In this document: in pieces, positions 52,701 to 61,109 of the stretch | How positions within the stretch are numbered: the first letter of the stretch is position 1 | How the letters are laid out: each line of letters starts with the position of its first letter | Assembly: GCA_017554385.1 (NCBI GenBank) | Contig: JAFZIL010000082.1 | Span: 30,735 to 94,734, forward strand | Source: Prevotella sp. | GTDB taxonomy: Bacteria > Bacteroidota > Bacteroidia > Bacteroidales > Bacteroidaceae | DNA: 64,000 nucleotides | Reading direction: 5' to 3' | The notes under the pieces: model-generated | What the model saw: the letters and a program-made list of their open reading frames with translations, nothing else | Database searches by the model: none | What the model was told of the DNA's origin: nothing | Translations under genes and position numbers: made by a program

Positions 52701-55409
52701 CTTTACGACAAGAGTCTCGACCAGATGGTGGCTCACAACTGGGAGTTGCAGCCGTATACATGGTTGCCCATGGCCTCGCTTCGCTGGACCTATGGCGACT
52801 GGGGCGCTACAAGTTGCGAAGGCTTCCAGCGTGAAAACAGTCTGACTGTAAAAGAACTGGTCTTCAGTCGTTTCGACCCTGACTGTTTCCCTTACTATTG
52901 GATGGGGCGCAGGTCGGTGCGTGTGCGTGGCAATGGTCCTATGCTGATGGCGAAGTCTGCGTCGGTAAATGCGATGGAGGATACGGCTTTAGCAGAAGTA
53001 GCTGTCGGTGCGCAAAAAGCGAGGATGTCGGATGCAGCCATTGGCGCTTTCGATGTGAAAGGAAATGATGAAGAAGGATTGGAGAGTATTGCGACGGGAC
53101 GCAGCGACGATGCGTCGGCTACAGAGGTGCAGATGCGCGAGAATCTGCAGGAGACCGCTTTCTTCTATCCACAGCTTCTGGCCGACAGCACTGGTCGTGT
53201 CAGCCTGAAGTTCACGTTGCCTGAAAGCCTGACTACTTGGCGCTTTATGGGTATCGCCCACACCAAGGACATGATGCACGGTTACATTGATGGTGAGGCA
53301 GTGGCACAGAAGGATGTGATGATCCAGCCCAACGTGCCGCGCTTCCTCCGTGCGGGTGATCAGGGAACCATCTCTGCTCGCATCTTCAACATGACCGAAC
53401 AGGTAAAGAACGGCACTACCCGTCTGCAACTCTTAGACCCTGAGACCGAAGAGGTGCTTTACGATGAGCAACAGCCCTGTCAGCTTGAGGCCAACGGAAC
53501 ATCTGCCGTCATGTTCCATGTTCCATGTTCCAAGTTTAATGGAAAGACCTTGTTGGTATGCAAGATGATGGTTAGCGGTGAGACGTTCAGCGATGGTGAG
53601 CAGCACTATCTGCCCATCCTTCCTGACCGTGAGCACGTTACCGTGACCATTCCGTTCACTCAGAACGAACCGGGCACCAAGACCTTCGACCTGACAAGAC
53701 TCTTCCCGCAGGACAAACCTCAAACCTCAAACCTCAAATCTCAAACCTCAAAGCTTACCATTGAGTATACCAACAACCCTGCCTGGCTGATGATCCAGGC
53801 CCTGCCGACCATTGCCCATCCGCACGACAACTGTGCCGTTTGTCAGGCTGCATCGCTTTATGCCAACACGCTCGGCAAGTATATCCTCGACCAGAATCCT
53901 ACGGCCAAGCATGTCTTTGAGATGTGGAAACGGGAGTCGGGCCATGAGACATCTATGATGAGCCAGCTCGAGAAGGACCAGGAACTGAAGGAGCTGCTGC
54001 TGAACGAGACGCCTTGGGTGATGGATGCCGACTGCGAGTCCGAACAGAAGCAGCGCCTTGCCGACTTCTTCGACGAGAACCTGATGCAACAGCGCCTGGA
54101 GTCGGCTCTCGACAATGTGAAGAAGCTACAGCGCGCCGATGGTTCCTGGAGTTGGTGGGAAGACATGCCAGGCTCGTTCTATATGACGGTCTCAATCAGC
54201 GAGATGATGGTACGGCTCAACCAGATGACGGGCACGAAGGATGACACCCAGTCGTTGCTCGACAAAGCCTTCAAGTTTATGAATAAGGAGATTCTGGAGC
54301 TTGTGGCCGAGATGAAGAAGCAAGAGAAGAAGGGCATCAAGCAGACCTTCCCCACCTTCAAGGCCCTGCAGTATCTCTACCTCTCAGCGCTCGACGGACG
54401 TAAGCAGCCAGCCAACGTGCAGCAGGCACAGGCCTATCTGAAGAACCTGTTGAAGAAGGACGTGAAGAGCCAGACTATCTATGAGAAGGCTATGGCCGCC
54501 ATCGTGCTGAACTCACCGCTTTATATCAAGAGCCTGAAGGAGTATACCGTATATAAGGAAGAGATGGGACGCTACTACGACACACCGCGTGCCGGCTATT
54601 CGTGGCGCGACTACCGTATTCCCACGCAGGTGGCTGCCATCGAGGCCATTCAGCGACTCACGCCCAACGATACAAAGACCATCGAGGAGATGCAGCGCTG
54701 GTTGCTTCAGGAGAAACGCACGCAGGCATGGGACACACCGCTGAACAGCATCGATGCCATCTACGCATTCTTATTGGAAAAAGGAACAGTGAAAAGTGGT
54801 AAATTAGCTACCACCGTTCCGACGGCTCTCAGCATCGACGACAATCCTCTCGACACCAGCGATGCCACTGCAGGCATTGGCTACGTGAAGACCTCGCAAA
54901 CCTATACAGGCCAAAAGACCTTTACTGCCAAGAAGACCTCTGAGGGTACTTCATGGGGTGCCGTCTATGCCCAGTTCATGCAACCCGTTGCCGACATCAA
55001 GGCTCAGAACAGCGGTATCAGCGTGAAGCGTGAGATTCTTGGTGCGGAAGCAAACTCTACACCCTACACTCTAAACTCTAAACTGAAAGTCGGTTCTCGC
55101 ATCAAGGTGCGCATCACCATTGAGGCCGACCGCGACTATGACTTCGTGCAGGTCATAGACAAGCGTGCCGCCTGCCTGGAACCTGTGAACCAGCTCAGTG
55201 GCTATCGTCGCGGCTATTACTGCTCGCCGAAGGACAATGCCACGAACTATTACTTCGACATGCTGTCAAAGGGAAAGCATGTCATTGAAACGGAATACTA
55301 CGTTGACCGTGAAGGCGATTACGGGACGGGCACGTGCACCGTACAGTGTGCCTATGCTCCTGAGTTCCGTGGGCTTGCACCTGGAGTGACGCTGCATTGT
55401 GTGAAGTAA
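49797..55409 (+). CDS. Bacterial alpha-2-macroglobulin (thioester-less)
   Basis: About 1870 residues from the preferred ATG with a signal peptide (KTIVSLIITCIMPMNFLFG). Helical N-terminal part, then MG-type beta domains (VYTDRAIYRPGQTVNVAAIL, EEYKRPTFQVEFP), an A2M domain (FFYPQLLADSTGRVSLKFTL, SLTTWRFMGIAHTKDM) and a helical thioester-domain-like C-terminal region (LPTIAHPHDNCAVCQAASLY). The thioester CxEQ is replaced by AVCQ at about residues 1347-1350, so no covalent trap is expected. It may still block proteases at the periplasmic side. At least five in-frame short repeats interrupt it. DUF1573 gene follows. Confidence 0.85.
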   Translation: MRKTIVSLIITCIMPMNFLFGQTYSTLWKQVEEAQNSDLPQTELQVLKKIAQKAEKECAYGQLLKASLMQARVQTVVSPDSLKPAVELLQQKAETIKDVPLQAVYYAVLGKIYQSNSQLSDEWRSITDDYFQKAMSRPAELAAVKADGYKPFVVNGKDSEIYGDDLLSLIGHEINRYRPMHDYYMTTQNRRAQLMSGLYLLLQEDPDDDSKQSERNYIGRLDSLANAYADLPECGEVACERYSYMSDHTDATTEQKIAYIDEALSRWGSWQRMNELRNARRWLTSSQFHADLNHKVWIPNREQGLRLWDLRSVDQVTIKIYKVKVDGDTNLNPDNEKDYKKLKPLLTLLPELTQTRSFSGKKEYEFYEDSLQMGGLPVGVYMMEVESRPKTDVSRSLFFISDVRVLVQALPNNHDNQIRYVAVNATTGRPIAGAKIRLMRRWGYDGKEKVLATLNTDSKGEAVYQCKNQERPNNVFVTTESDRACPELNAYSGFSYYENQRTHNEVVIYTDRAIYRPGQTVNVAAILYKVDNGFEHEVRAGEQVNAELRDANYKVVEEKQLVTDEYGTVSTQFTLPTTALTGRFSIHVDKVSQYIRVEEYKRPTFQVEFPKMEQDYKDGDTLTVKATARSYSGVPVQGARVKYKVERRMAYWWMSYYRYWQGGFIGTGQQSEEVFSGEAMTADDGTFEVQMPMILPKSKYPLFYNFVVIADVTDLAGETHQGQLSLPLGNRKTALTADLPEKVLAEEMPQLKLHVLNAAGNNVSTTVRYQIDGGKWQSVQSNTSVVLPKLKSGKHELKAEYEGETLERSFVVFSLDDKRPATETDDWFYVSDSQFPNDGKPVTLQVGSSDDVHIVYTLVAGNTIVEQGAVDKKNELVNRKLTYLPEYGNGLSLSFAWVRNGKTYHHETQIKRPLPDKTLKMRWETFRDRLTPGQQEEWTLVIENPQTSARPNGTLSSERNLKPQLLATLYDKSLDQMVAHNWELQPYTWLPMASLRWTYGDWGATSCEGFQRENSLTVKELVFSRFDPDCFPYYWMGRRSVRVRGNGPMLMAKSASVNAMEDTALAEVAVGAQKARMSDAAIGAFDVKGNDEEGLESIATGRSDDASATEVQMRENLQETAFFYPQLLADSTGRVSLKFTLPESLTTWRFMGIAHTKDMMHGYIDGEAVAQKDVMIQPNVPRFLRAGDQGTISARIFNMTEQVKNGTTRLQLLDPETEEVLYDEQQPCQLEANGTSAVMFHVPCSKFNGKTLLVCKMMVSGETFSDGEQHYLPILPDREHVTVTIPFTQNEPGTKTFDLTRLFPQDKPQTSNLKSQTSKLTIEYTNNPAWLMIQALPTIAHPHDNCAVCQAASLYANTLGKYILDQNPTAKHVFEMWKRESGHETSMMSQLEKDQELKELLLNETPWVMDADCESEQKQRLADFFDENLMQQRLESALDNVKKLQRADGSWSWWEDMPGSFYMTVSISEMMVRLNQMTGTKDDTQSLLDKAFKFMNKEILELVAEMKKQEKKGIKQTFPTFKALQYLYLSALDGRKQPANVQQAQAYLKNLLKKDVKSQTIYEKAMAAIVLNSPLYIKSLKEYTVYKEEMGRYYDTPRAGYSWRDYRIPTQVAAIEAIQRLTPNDTKTIEEMQRWLLQEKRTQAWDTPLNSIDAIYAFLLEKGTVKSGKLATTVPTALSIDDNPLDTSDATAGIGYVKTSQTYTGQKTFTAKKTSEGTSWGAVYAQFMQPVADIKAQNSGISVKREILGAEANSTPYTLNSKLKVGSRIKVRITIEADRDYDFVQVIDKRAACLEPVNQLSGYRRGYYCSPKDNATNYYFDMLSKGKHVIETEYYVDREGDYGTGTCTVQCAYAPEFRGLAPGVTLHCVK
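52629..52688 (+). repeat. In-frame repeat 1 in the alpha-2-macroglobulin gene
   Basis: CCTCAAA units flank a GCTCGGCCCAACGGGACGC core that resembles part of the 24301-24341 element. It reads PQTSARPNGTLSSERNLKPQ (residues about 945-964). Confidence 0.7.
53511..53531 (+). repeat. In-frame repeat 2: three ATGTTCC heptads
   Basis: ATGTTCC at 53511, 53518 and 53525, then the related AAGTTTA. Reads MFHVPCSKF (residues about 1239-1247). Confidence 0.75.
53714..53753 (+). repeat. In-frame repeat 3: CAAACCT heptads
   Basis: Five units CAAACCT, CAAACCT, CAAACCT, CAAATCT, CAAACCT and a partial CAAAG. Reads KPQTSNLKSQTSK (residues about 1306-1319). Confidence 0.85.
54787..54812 (+). repeat. In-frame repeat 4: reverse-oriented GGTAGCAAATT-like unit
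   Basis: CAGTGAAAAGTGGTAAATTAGCTACC is the reverse of GGTAGCTAATTTACCACTTTTCACTG, related to the leader of the TTCACTC elements. Reads VKSGKLATT. Confidence 0.6.
55044..55088 (+). repeat. In-frame repeat 5: GCGGAAGCAAA leader plus CTCTAAA heptads
   Basis: The leader is close to GCGGTAGCAAA of other copies and is followed by CTCTACA, CCCTACA, CTCTAAA, CTCTAAA, CTGAAA. Reads EANSTPYTLNSKLK (residues about 1750-1764). Confidence 0.7.
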
Positions 55410-55456
55410 GCAACAAATCGTGATTATTCAAAGACAAACTGATATAAGAGAGAAAA

Positions 55457-56539
55457 ATGAAAATCATCCCGATAATAGGAAAGGTCGTAGGACTGTCGCT
55501 CGCCTTCTTCCTTTCGTCTGTTCCTGCCAGTGCGCAGAAGTTGAGCGTCGCGAAGTCCACCATTGACTGTGGCCGTACGGGCTATATGATGCCCATCACG
55601 GCTGAGTTTGAAGTGAAGAACAAAGGATTACGCCACCTGACAATCAGTGAGGTGCGTACCGACTGCGGTTGTACCAGTGTGGAACTGCCCAAGAAGAGCC
55701 TTGGCCCAGGCGAGAAATTCATGCTGAGGCTCACCTACGATGCCCGTATGTTGGGACATTTCCAGAAGCAGGCAGCCATCTACAGCAATGGTTCCAAGAC
55801 TCCTGTCTACGTCATGATGAAGGGCGTGGTGCTCTCTGAATGGGAGGACTATTCGGGCAACTATCCTTTCACCTTGGGTTCTCTGATGACCGATATGAAC
55901 CATGTGGAGTTCGACAATGTGAACAAGGGTGATCATCCTGAGGTGGTCATCAACATCTTTAATAATACCAGTGATCGCATGCAGCCCAGCGTGCTCCATC
56001 TGCCTTCCTACCTCACGGCACTTGTCATGCCAGAGACACTGGAGTCGGGACAAAGGGGCAAGGTCACGCTGACGCTCAACTCGAACAATATTCATGGCAT
56101 GGGACTCACTCAGACCTCGGTCTACCTCGCTTCGAAGCTGGGCGAGAAGGTGGGCAGCGAAACCGAGTTGCCTGTTTCCGTGGTGTTGCTTCCTGACATG
56201 TCGACGTTCGATGGTGCCGCTAAGAAGTTTGCACCTAAGATGAAACTCTCGGCCAGCGATCTTGATTTTGGAATGATTGATGGTAAACTGAAGAAGACGG
56301 AGACCATAACCATTACCAATCTGGGCCAGTCGGTGCTCAACATATCGTCGCTGCAGATGTTCACCGGCGGTATGAAGCTGACGCTTGGCAAGCGTGAGCT
56401 GCATCCTGGCGAAGAGACGAAGCTCAAGGTGAGCGTCGAGCCTGACCAACTGCTGAAAGCCCGCCAGAAACCTCGTGTGCTGATGATTACCAACGATCCG
56501 GATAATTCCAAGGTCGTCATTAATATCAATATTAGGTAA
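55457..56539 (+). CDS. DUF1573-containing secreted protein
   Basis: 360 residues with a signal peptide ending near ASAQK. Two or three Ig-like DUF1573 repeats: EFEVKNKGLRHLTISEVRTD with the typical DCGCTSVELP, and a last copy from about 272 (SASDLDFGMIDGKLKKTETI). DUF1573 proteins are common in Bacteroidetes and probably act as envelope-associated adhesion or assembly modules. It starts 47 bases after alpha-2-macroglobulin and may be co-transcribed. The 3' flank is a decamer repeat. Confidence 0.82.
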   Translation: MKIIPIIGKVVGLSLAFFLSSVPASAQKLSVAKSTIDCGRTGYMMPITAEFEVKNKGLRHLTISEVRTDCGCTSVELPKKSLGPGEKFMLRLTYDARMLGHFQKQAAIYSNGSKTPVYVMMKGVVLSEWEDYSGNYPFTLGSLMTDMNHVEFDNVNKGDHPEVVINIFNNTSDRMQPSVLHLPSYLTALVMPETLESGQRGKVTLTLNSNNIHGMGLTQTSVYLASKLGEKVGSETELPVSVVLLPDMSTFDGAAKKFAPKMKLSASDLDFGMIDGKLKKTETITITNLGQSVLNISSLQMFTGGMKLTLGKRELHPGEETKLKVSVEPDQLLKARQKPRVLMITNDPDNSKVVININIR

Positions 56540-56549
56540 AAAGTATTGT

Positions 56550-56599
56550 CCCCTAAATTCCCCTAACTCCCCCTAACTTCCCCTAACTTCCCCTAACTC
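56550..56599 (+). repeat. Five tandem decamers, CCCCTAACTT type
   Basis: Units CCCCTAAATT, CCCCTAACTC, CCCCTAACTT, CCCCTAACTT, CCCCTAACTC, exact period 10, filling the gap before meaB. Confidence 0.9.
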
Positions 56600-56609
56600 C
56601 CCAAGAATA

Positions 56610-57710
56610 ATGGAACATCCAGAGAATAGCTCCGAATATGCAGGTTTGCAAGTGAACAACGGTGTGGAGCAACCGTCGATTATTAATCCTTACCTGAAGC
56701 GTTCACGCTTCCGTCGTCGCGAGCTGACCGTCAGTGAGATGGTCGAGGGCATTGTCAAGGGCGACGTCACCATCCTTTCTCAGGCCGTGACCCTCATTGA
56801 GAGTGTGAACCCTGACCATCAGCAGCGAGCCCAGGAGGTGATTGCCCGCTGTCTGCCCTATAGTGGCAACAGTGTTCGCATTGGCATCAGCGGTGTGCCC
56901 GGTGCAGGCAAGTCAACGAGCATCGACGAGTTTGGCATCCATCTGCTGAAGGAGAAAGGTGGTAGGCTGGCCGTGCTTGCCATCGACCCTTCGTCTGAAC
57001 GTTCCAAGGGAAGTATCCTTGGCGACAAGACGCGCATGGAGAAGCTCAGCGTTCATCCTGACTCGTTCATCCGTCCCAGTCCCTCGGCAGGCTCCCTGGG
57101 CGGTGTGGCTCGTAAAACCCGCGAGACGATCATCCTCTGCGAGGCAGCGGGCTTCGATAAGATTTTTGTCGAGACCGTAGGCGTGGGGCAGAGCGAGACG
57201 GCCTGTCACTCTATGGTCGACTTCTTCCTGCTCATCCAGGTGGCAGGTACTGGCGACGAGCTGCAGGGCATCAAGCGCGGCATCATGGAGATATCTGACG
57301 GCATCGTCATCAACAAGTGCGATGGCGACAACGTGGATCGCTGCCACATGGCCGCTACCAATTTCCGCAATGCTCTCCATTTCTTCCCCATGCCGGAGAG
57401 CGGCTGGTCGCCCAAGGTGTTGTGCTATAGCGGCTTCTATGGTACGGGTGTGAAGGAAGTGTGGGACATGATCTATGAGTATTTCGACTTCGTGAAGCAG
57501 AACGGCTACTTCGACTATCGCCGCAACGAGCAGTCGAAATACTGGATGTACGAGAGCATCAACGAGCACCTGCGCCTGAACTTCTACAACAATCCCCTCA
57601 TCCAGCAGCAGATTCCGCTTGCCGAGCAGTCTGTGCTCCAAGGCCAGAAGACCAGCTTCGTGGCTGCCGCCGACCTTCTTGACCTGTACTTTAACGAACT
57701 AAAAAAATGA
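56610..57710 (+). CDS. meaB: Methylmalonyl-CoA mutase-associated GTPase (MeaB/ArgK)
   Basis: 366 residues. The P-loop is GVPGAGKST at residues 95-103; LAIDPSSERSKGSILGDKTR and SPSAGSLGGVARKTRE are MeaB signatures, with VETVGVGQSE (switch region) and VINKCDGDN (NKxD). It guards and reloads adenosylcobalamin on methylmalonyl-CoA mutase, linking it to cobUTS in this window. The mutase genes are not in the window. ispH overlaps the stop by 4 bases. Confidence 0.93.
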   Translation: MEHPENSSEYAGLQVNNGVEQPSIINPYLKRSRFRRRELTVSEMVEGIVKGDVTILSQAVTLIESVNPDHQQRAQEVIARCLPYSGNSVRIGISGVPGAGKSTSIDEFGIHLLKEKGGRLAVLAIDPSSERSKGSILGDKTRMEKLSVHPDSFIRPSPSAGSLGGVARKTRETIILCEAAGFDKIFVETVGVGQSETACHSMVDFFLLIQVAGTGDELQGIKRGIMEISDGIVINKCDGDNVDRCHMAATNFRNALHFFPMPESGWSPKVLCYSGFYGTGVKEVWDMIYEYFDFVKQNGYFDYRRNEQSKYWMYESINEHLRLNFYNNPLIQQQIPLAEQSVLQGQKTSFVAAADLLDLYFNELKK

Positions 57711-58657
57711 CCATCGAGATTGACAACGGCAGCGGCTTTTGCTTTGGTGTGACCACGGCCATCAAGAAGGCTGAGGAAGAGCTGGCTCGTGGTGGTACGC
57801 TCTACTGTCTGGGCGACATCGTCCATAACAGCATGGAATGTGAGCGTCTGCGCCAGCTGGGACTCATCACCATCAACCACGACGAGCTGGCGCAGCTCCA
57901 CGATGCCAAGGTACTGCTCCGTGCCCATGGCGAACCGCCTGAGACCTACGAGACGGCTTTACGCAATAACATTGAGATTATCGATGCTACGTGTCCCGTG
58001 GTGCTCCAGCTGCAACGACGCATCAAGCAGCAGTATGAAGCCCCCTCTGACCTTCCCCAAGCGGGGGAGGTTTCTGCGGCGGGCTGTGTGCAACCAGCCT
58101 CCCCCGCTTGTGGGAGGTCGGAAGGGGCTGCCATCGTCATCTTTGGCAAGAACGGCCATGCAGAAGTGTTGGGACTTGTGGGACAGACCAAGGGCGAGGC
58201 TATCGTCATCGAGAAGTTCGACGACGTGAAGAAACTCGATTTCACACGCGACATCTTCCTTTATTCCCAGACCACGAAGTCGCTCGACGAGTTTCACCGC
58301 ATCATCGACTATATATCCTCGCACATTGCCCCTACCGCTACGTTCCGTTCGTTCGACACCATTTGCCGACAGGTGGCAGGACGCATGTCGAGTATCTCGC
58401 AGTTTGCTGCCCGTCACGACCTTATCCTCTTTGTCTGCGGGCGTAAGAGCAGCAACGGTCGCGTGCTCTACAACGAATGCCTGCGCGTGAATCCTCGCAC
58501 CTATCTTATCGAGGGACCTGACGATATCCATGCCGAATGGCTGCACGATGTCGAGACCATCGGCATTTGCGGTGCCACCAGCACACCAAAGTGGCTGATG
58601 GAACAGTGTCGCGACCGTATCAAGGCTTCGCCTCCGACGTTTACTTGTTCGGATTGA
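57707..58657 (+). CDS. ispH: 4-hydroxy-3-methylbut-2-enyl diphosphate reductase
   Basis: 316 residues. It makes IPP and DMAPP in the MEP pathway with a [4Fe-4S] cluster. Cluster cysteines are Cys12 (GFCFGV), Cys96 (DATCPVV) and Cys220 (FDTICRQ). Residues 112-141 are coded by a 91-bp palindromic element; the usual distance from the second to the third cysteine is about 101 residues and is about 124 here. VHNSMECERL, RAHGEPPETYE and GICGATSTPKWLME are intact. The start overlaps the meaB stop (ATGA). The 3' end overlaps the convergent TonB-domain gene by 17 bases. Confidence 0.92.
   Translation: MTIEIDNGSGFCFGVTTAIKKAEEELARGGTLYCLGDIVHNSMECERLRQLGLITINHDELAQLHDAKVLLRAHGEPPETYETALRNNIEIIDATCPVVLQLQRRIKQQYEAPSDLPQAGEVSAAGCVQPASPACGRSEGAAIVIFGKNGHAEVLGLVGQTKGEAIVIEKFDDVKKLDFTRDIFLYSQTTKSLDEFHRIIDYISSHIAPTATFRSFDTICRQVAGRMSSISQFAARHDLILFVCGRKSSNGRVLYNECLRVNPRTYLIEGPDDIHAEWLHDVETIGICGATSTPKWLMEQCRDRIKASPPTFTCSD
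58039..58129 (+). repeat. 91-bp palindromic element in frame inside ispH
   Basis: The left arm begins AGCCCCCTCTGACCTTCCC and the right arm is its near-perfect inverted copy ending GGAAGGGGCT; the arms are about 32 bases with about five mismatches. It adds about 30 residues and keeps the frame. Confidence 0.85.
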
Positions 58658-59162
58658 CGAAGCGGATGGGGAGTGTGTATTTTACGTCAGCGGGCTTGCC
58701 GTCAACGGTACCTGGCGTCCACTTCGGCATCTTGCGTATGACGCGTGCACCTTCTTTGGCAAAGAGCAATGAGAACTGCTTTTTGAGCTGCTGTTGTTTG
58801 ACCTCGGTCTCCTGACTGAACTTGGTTGTGTTGAAGCGGTCGAGTTTGCAGTCCTTGGCAGCGATGTCCTTTACCTTTCCGTCTCTGCCTACGACGAAGG
58901 TCATTTTAACGCTTCCTTCAACATCGTATGTCTCGGCGAGGTCGGGATAATGTATGTTCTTACTGAGGAACTTGATCAGTGCCTCCTTGCCGCCAGGATA
59001 CGTAGGCTGTACGATATTCAGCTTTGGAGCACTGCAGCAGGTTGCCTGTGCAGTGTCGTTCTTTGCTTCGTTGCAGTCGGTGTTTTGTGCAGTTGCACCC
59101 ATGCTGAGGGTTGCGAACATAAAGGCAACGGATAGGCGCCTTAGCGGGAATGTGATAGTCAT
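58641..59162 (-). CDS. Secreted TonB C-terminal-domain protein
   Basis: 173 residues from ATG 59162 with a signal peptide (FPLRRLSVAFMFATLSMGAT). The TonB_C motif appears as YPGGKEALIKFLSKNIHYPD and GSVKMTFVVGRDGKVKDI, ending with KMPKWTPGTVDGKPADVKYT. Without an N-terminal transmembrane anchor beyond the signal it is unlikely to be a full energy transducer; such short forms are common in Bacteroidetes. A terminator-like hairpin (59207-59251) separates it from aspS. Confidence 0.8.
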   Translation of the reverse strand: MTITFPLRRLSVAFMFATLSMGATAQNTDCNEAKNDTAQATCCSAPKLNIVQPTYPGGKEALIKFLSKNIHYPDLAETYDVEGSVKMTFVVGRDGKVKDIAAKDCKLDRFNTTKFSQETEVKQQQLKKQFSLLFAKEGARVIRKMPKWTPGTVDGKPADVKYTLPIRFVNPNK

Positions 59163-59206
59163 TGCTTTCTTGTTTATGGTTTTGGTTTTTGTGGTTTTAC
59201 AAATGT

Positions 59207-59251
59207 GTCCCACCCTCGGCTCTTCTTTGAGGAAGGAGGAGAGGGTGGGAC
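59207..59251 (-). terminator. Hairpin between aspS and the TonB-domain gene
   Basis: GTCCCACCCTC and GAGGGTGGGAC form a perfect 11-bp stem. The following minus-strand sequence (ACATTTGTAAAA) has only a weak T run, so it could instead be one of the palindromic repeats. Confidence 0.5.
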
Positions 59252-59258
59252 AGTTCTA

Positions 59259-61016
59259 TTATTCGGTCAGCTCTACCTTGAGCTGTAGCTCCTCCAGTTG
59301 CTTGGGGTCGAGCTCGCCAGGAGCGTCGAGCATGACGTCGCGCCCACTGTTGTTCTTTGGGAAGGCGATGCAGTCGCGTATGCTGTCGAGACCAGCCATG
59401 AGGCTCACGAAGCGGTCGAGACCGAAGGCGAGGCCTGCATGGGGCGGTGCGCCGTACTTGAAGGCGTTGATGAGGAAGCCGAACTGGGCCATTGCGCGTT
59501 CGGGCGTGAAGCCCAGAATCTGGAACATCTTCTCCTGTAGCTTGCCGTCGTGGATACGCAGCGATCCGCCACCCACCTCGACGCCGTTGCATACGAAGTC
59601 ATAGGCCACGGCACGCACCTTGGCGGGGTCGGTGTCGAGCAGGGGTATGTCATCAGGATTAGGCATCGTAAACGGATGGTGCGTGGCCATGAGACGCTGC
59701 TCCTCGTCGCTCCACTCGAAGAGCGGGAAGTCGACAATCCAGAGGCACACGAACTTGTCCTTGTCGCGCAGGCCCAGGCGGTCGCCCATTTCCAAACGCA
59801 GGGTACAGAGCTGCACGCGCGTCTTGTTGGCATTGTCGCCGCTGAGTATGAGCACTAGGTCACCGTCCTTGGCACCCATAGCCTCCTTCACCTGCTGCCA
59901 CACCTCGGGCTCGTAGAACTTGTCGATGCTCGACTTCACCGTGCCGTCGGCGTTAAACTTCACATAGACCAAACCCTTGGCGCCCACCTGTGGACGCTTC
60001 ACGAAGTCTGTGAGCTGGTCGAGCTGTTTGCGCGTGTAGTCGGCACAGCCGGGCACGCAGATACCACCAATATATTGAGCCTCGTTGAACACGGGGAAGG
60101 TGCCTGTGCCCTTCAGCTGGGGCATCAGCTCCACGAACTCCATGCCGAAGCGCAGGTCGGGCTTGTCGGAGCCGAAACGGCGCATGGCCTCGTGCCACGT
60201 CATTCGCTGCAGCGGTGGCAGCTCTACGCCGCGCACCTCTTTGAACAGATGGCGTGCAAGGTCCTCGAAGACCTCGAGCACGTCTTCCTGTTCTACGAAC
60301 GACATCTCGCAGTCAATCTGTGTGAACTCTGGCTGACGGTCGGCACGCAGATCTTCGTCGCGGAAGCACTTGGCTATCTGGAAGTAACGGTCGAAGCCGC
60401 TGACCATCAGCAGCTGCTTCAGCGTCTGCGGACTCTGCGGCAGAGCGTAGAACTGACCTGGATTCATGCGCGAAGGCACCACGAAGTCGCGGGCACCCTC
60501 GGGCGTAGAACCGATGAGGATAGGTGTCTCTACCTCGATGAAGTCTCTCGAGTCGAGGAAGTTACGGATAAGGATGGTCATGCGGTGGCGCAGCTCCAGG
60601 TTCTTGCGCACAGCCGAGCGGCGCAGGTCCAGGTAGCGGTACTTCATGCGTATGTCGTCGCCGCCGTCGGTCTGATCCTCGATGGTGAAGGGAGGCGTGA
60701 GGCTCTCGCTGAGCACGTTCAGCTCTGAGACCAGTATCTCAATGTCGCCCGTAGGCATCTTCGGGTTTTTCGACTGGCGCTCACTCACCTGTCCCACGGC
60801 CTGGATGCAGAACTCGCGTCCCAGCTTGTTGGCAAGCTCGCAGAGTGCAGCGTCCTTTGACTCGTCGAACACCAATTGTGTAATACCATAGCGGTCGCGC
60901 AGGTCGACGAACGTCATACCGCCCATCTTGCGCGTACGCTGTACCCATCCGGCCAGCTTTACCTCGCTGCCGGCATCGGCGAGACGCAGCTCGCCACATG
61001 TTTTTGTCCTATACAT
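59259..61016 (-). CDS. aspS: Aspartyl-tRNA synthetase
   Basis: 585 residues, bacterial type with an OB-fold anticodon domain ([20 protein letters not shown]), class II core (motif 2 [20 protein letters not shown]), the GAD insertion, and [20 protein letters not shown] as motif 3. It charges tRNA-Asp. The C-terminal [16 protein letters not shown] is typical. The -7 box is at 61054-61061. Full length and intact. Confidence 0.96.
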   Translation of the reverse strand: MYRTKTCGELRLADAGSEVKLAGWVQRTRKMGGMTFVDLRDRYGITQLVFDESKDAALCELANKLGREFCIQAVGQVSERQSKNPKMPTGDIEILVSELNVLSESLTPPFTIEDQTDGGDDIRMKYRYLDLRRSAVRKNLELRHRMTILIRNFLDSRDFIEVETPILIGSTPEGARDFVVPSRMNPGQFYALPQSPQTLKQLLMVSGFDRYFQIAKCFRDEDLRADRQPEFTQIDCEMSFVEQEDVLEVFEDLARHLFKEVRGVELPPLQRMTWHEAMRRFGSDKPDLRFGMEFVELMPQLKGTGTFPVFNEAQYIGGICVPGCADYTRKQLDQLTDFVKRPQVGAKGLVYVKFNADGTVKSSIDKFYEPEVWQQVKEAMGAKDGDLVLILSGDNANKTRVQLCTLRLEMGDRLGLRDKDKFVCLWIVDFPLFEWSDEEQRLMATHHPFTMPNPDDIPLLDTDPAKVRAVAYDFVCNGVEVGGGSLRIHDGKLQEKMFQILGFTPERAMAQFGFLINAFKYGAPPHAGLAFGLDRFVSLMAGLDSIRDCIAFPKNNSGRDVMLDAPGELDPKQLEELQLKVELTE

Positions 61017-61053
61017 TTTAACTTTTTTTGTTTGTATTCGCTTTTTCTACGTG

Positions 61054-61061
61054 CAAAAGTA
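61054..61061 (-). promoter_or_regulatory. -7 promoter element for aspS
   Basis: CAAAAGTA (TACTTTTG on the minus strand), 37 bases before the ATG at 61016. Confidence 0.5.
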
Positions 61062-61109
61062 GCAAACAATTCTCAATCTGCCAAAAGTTTCACGCAAAAG
61101 TGACATTTT

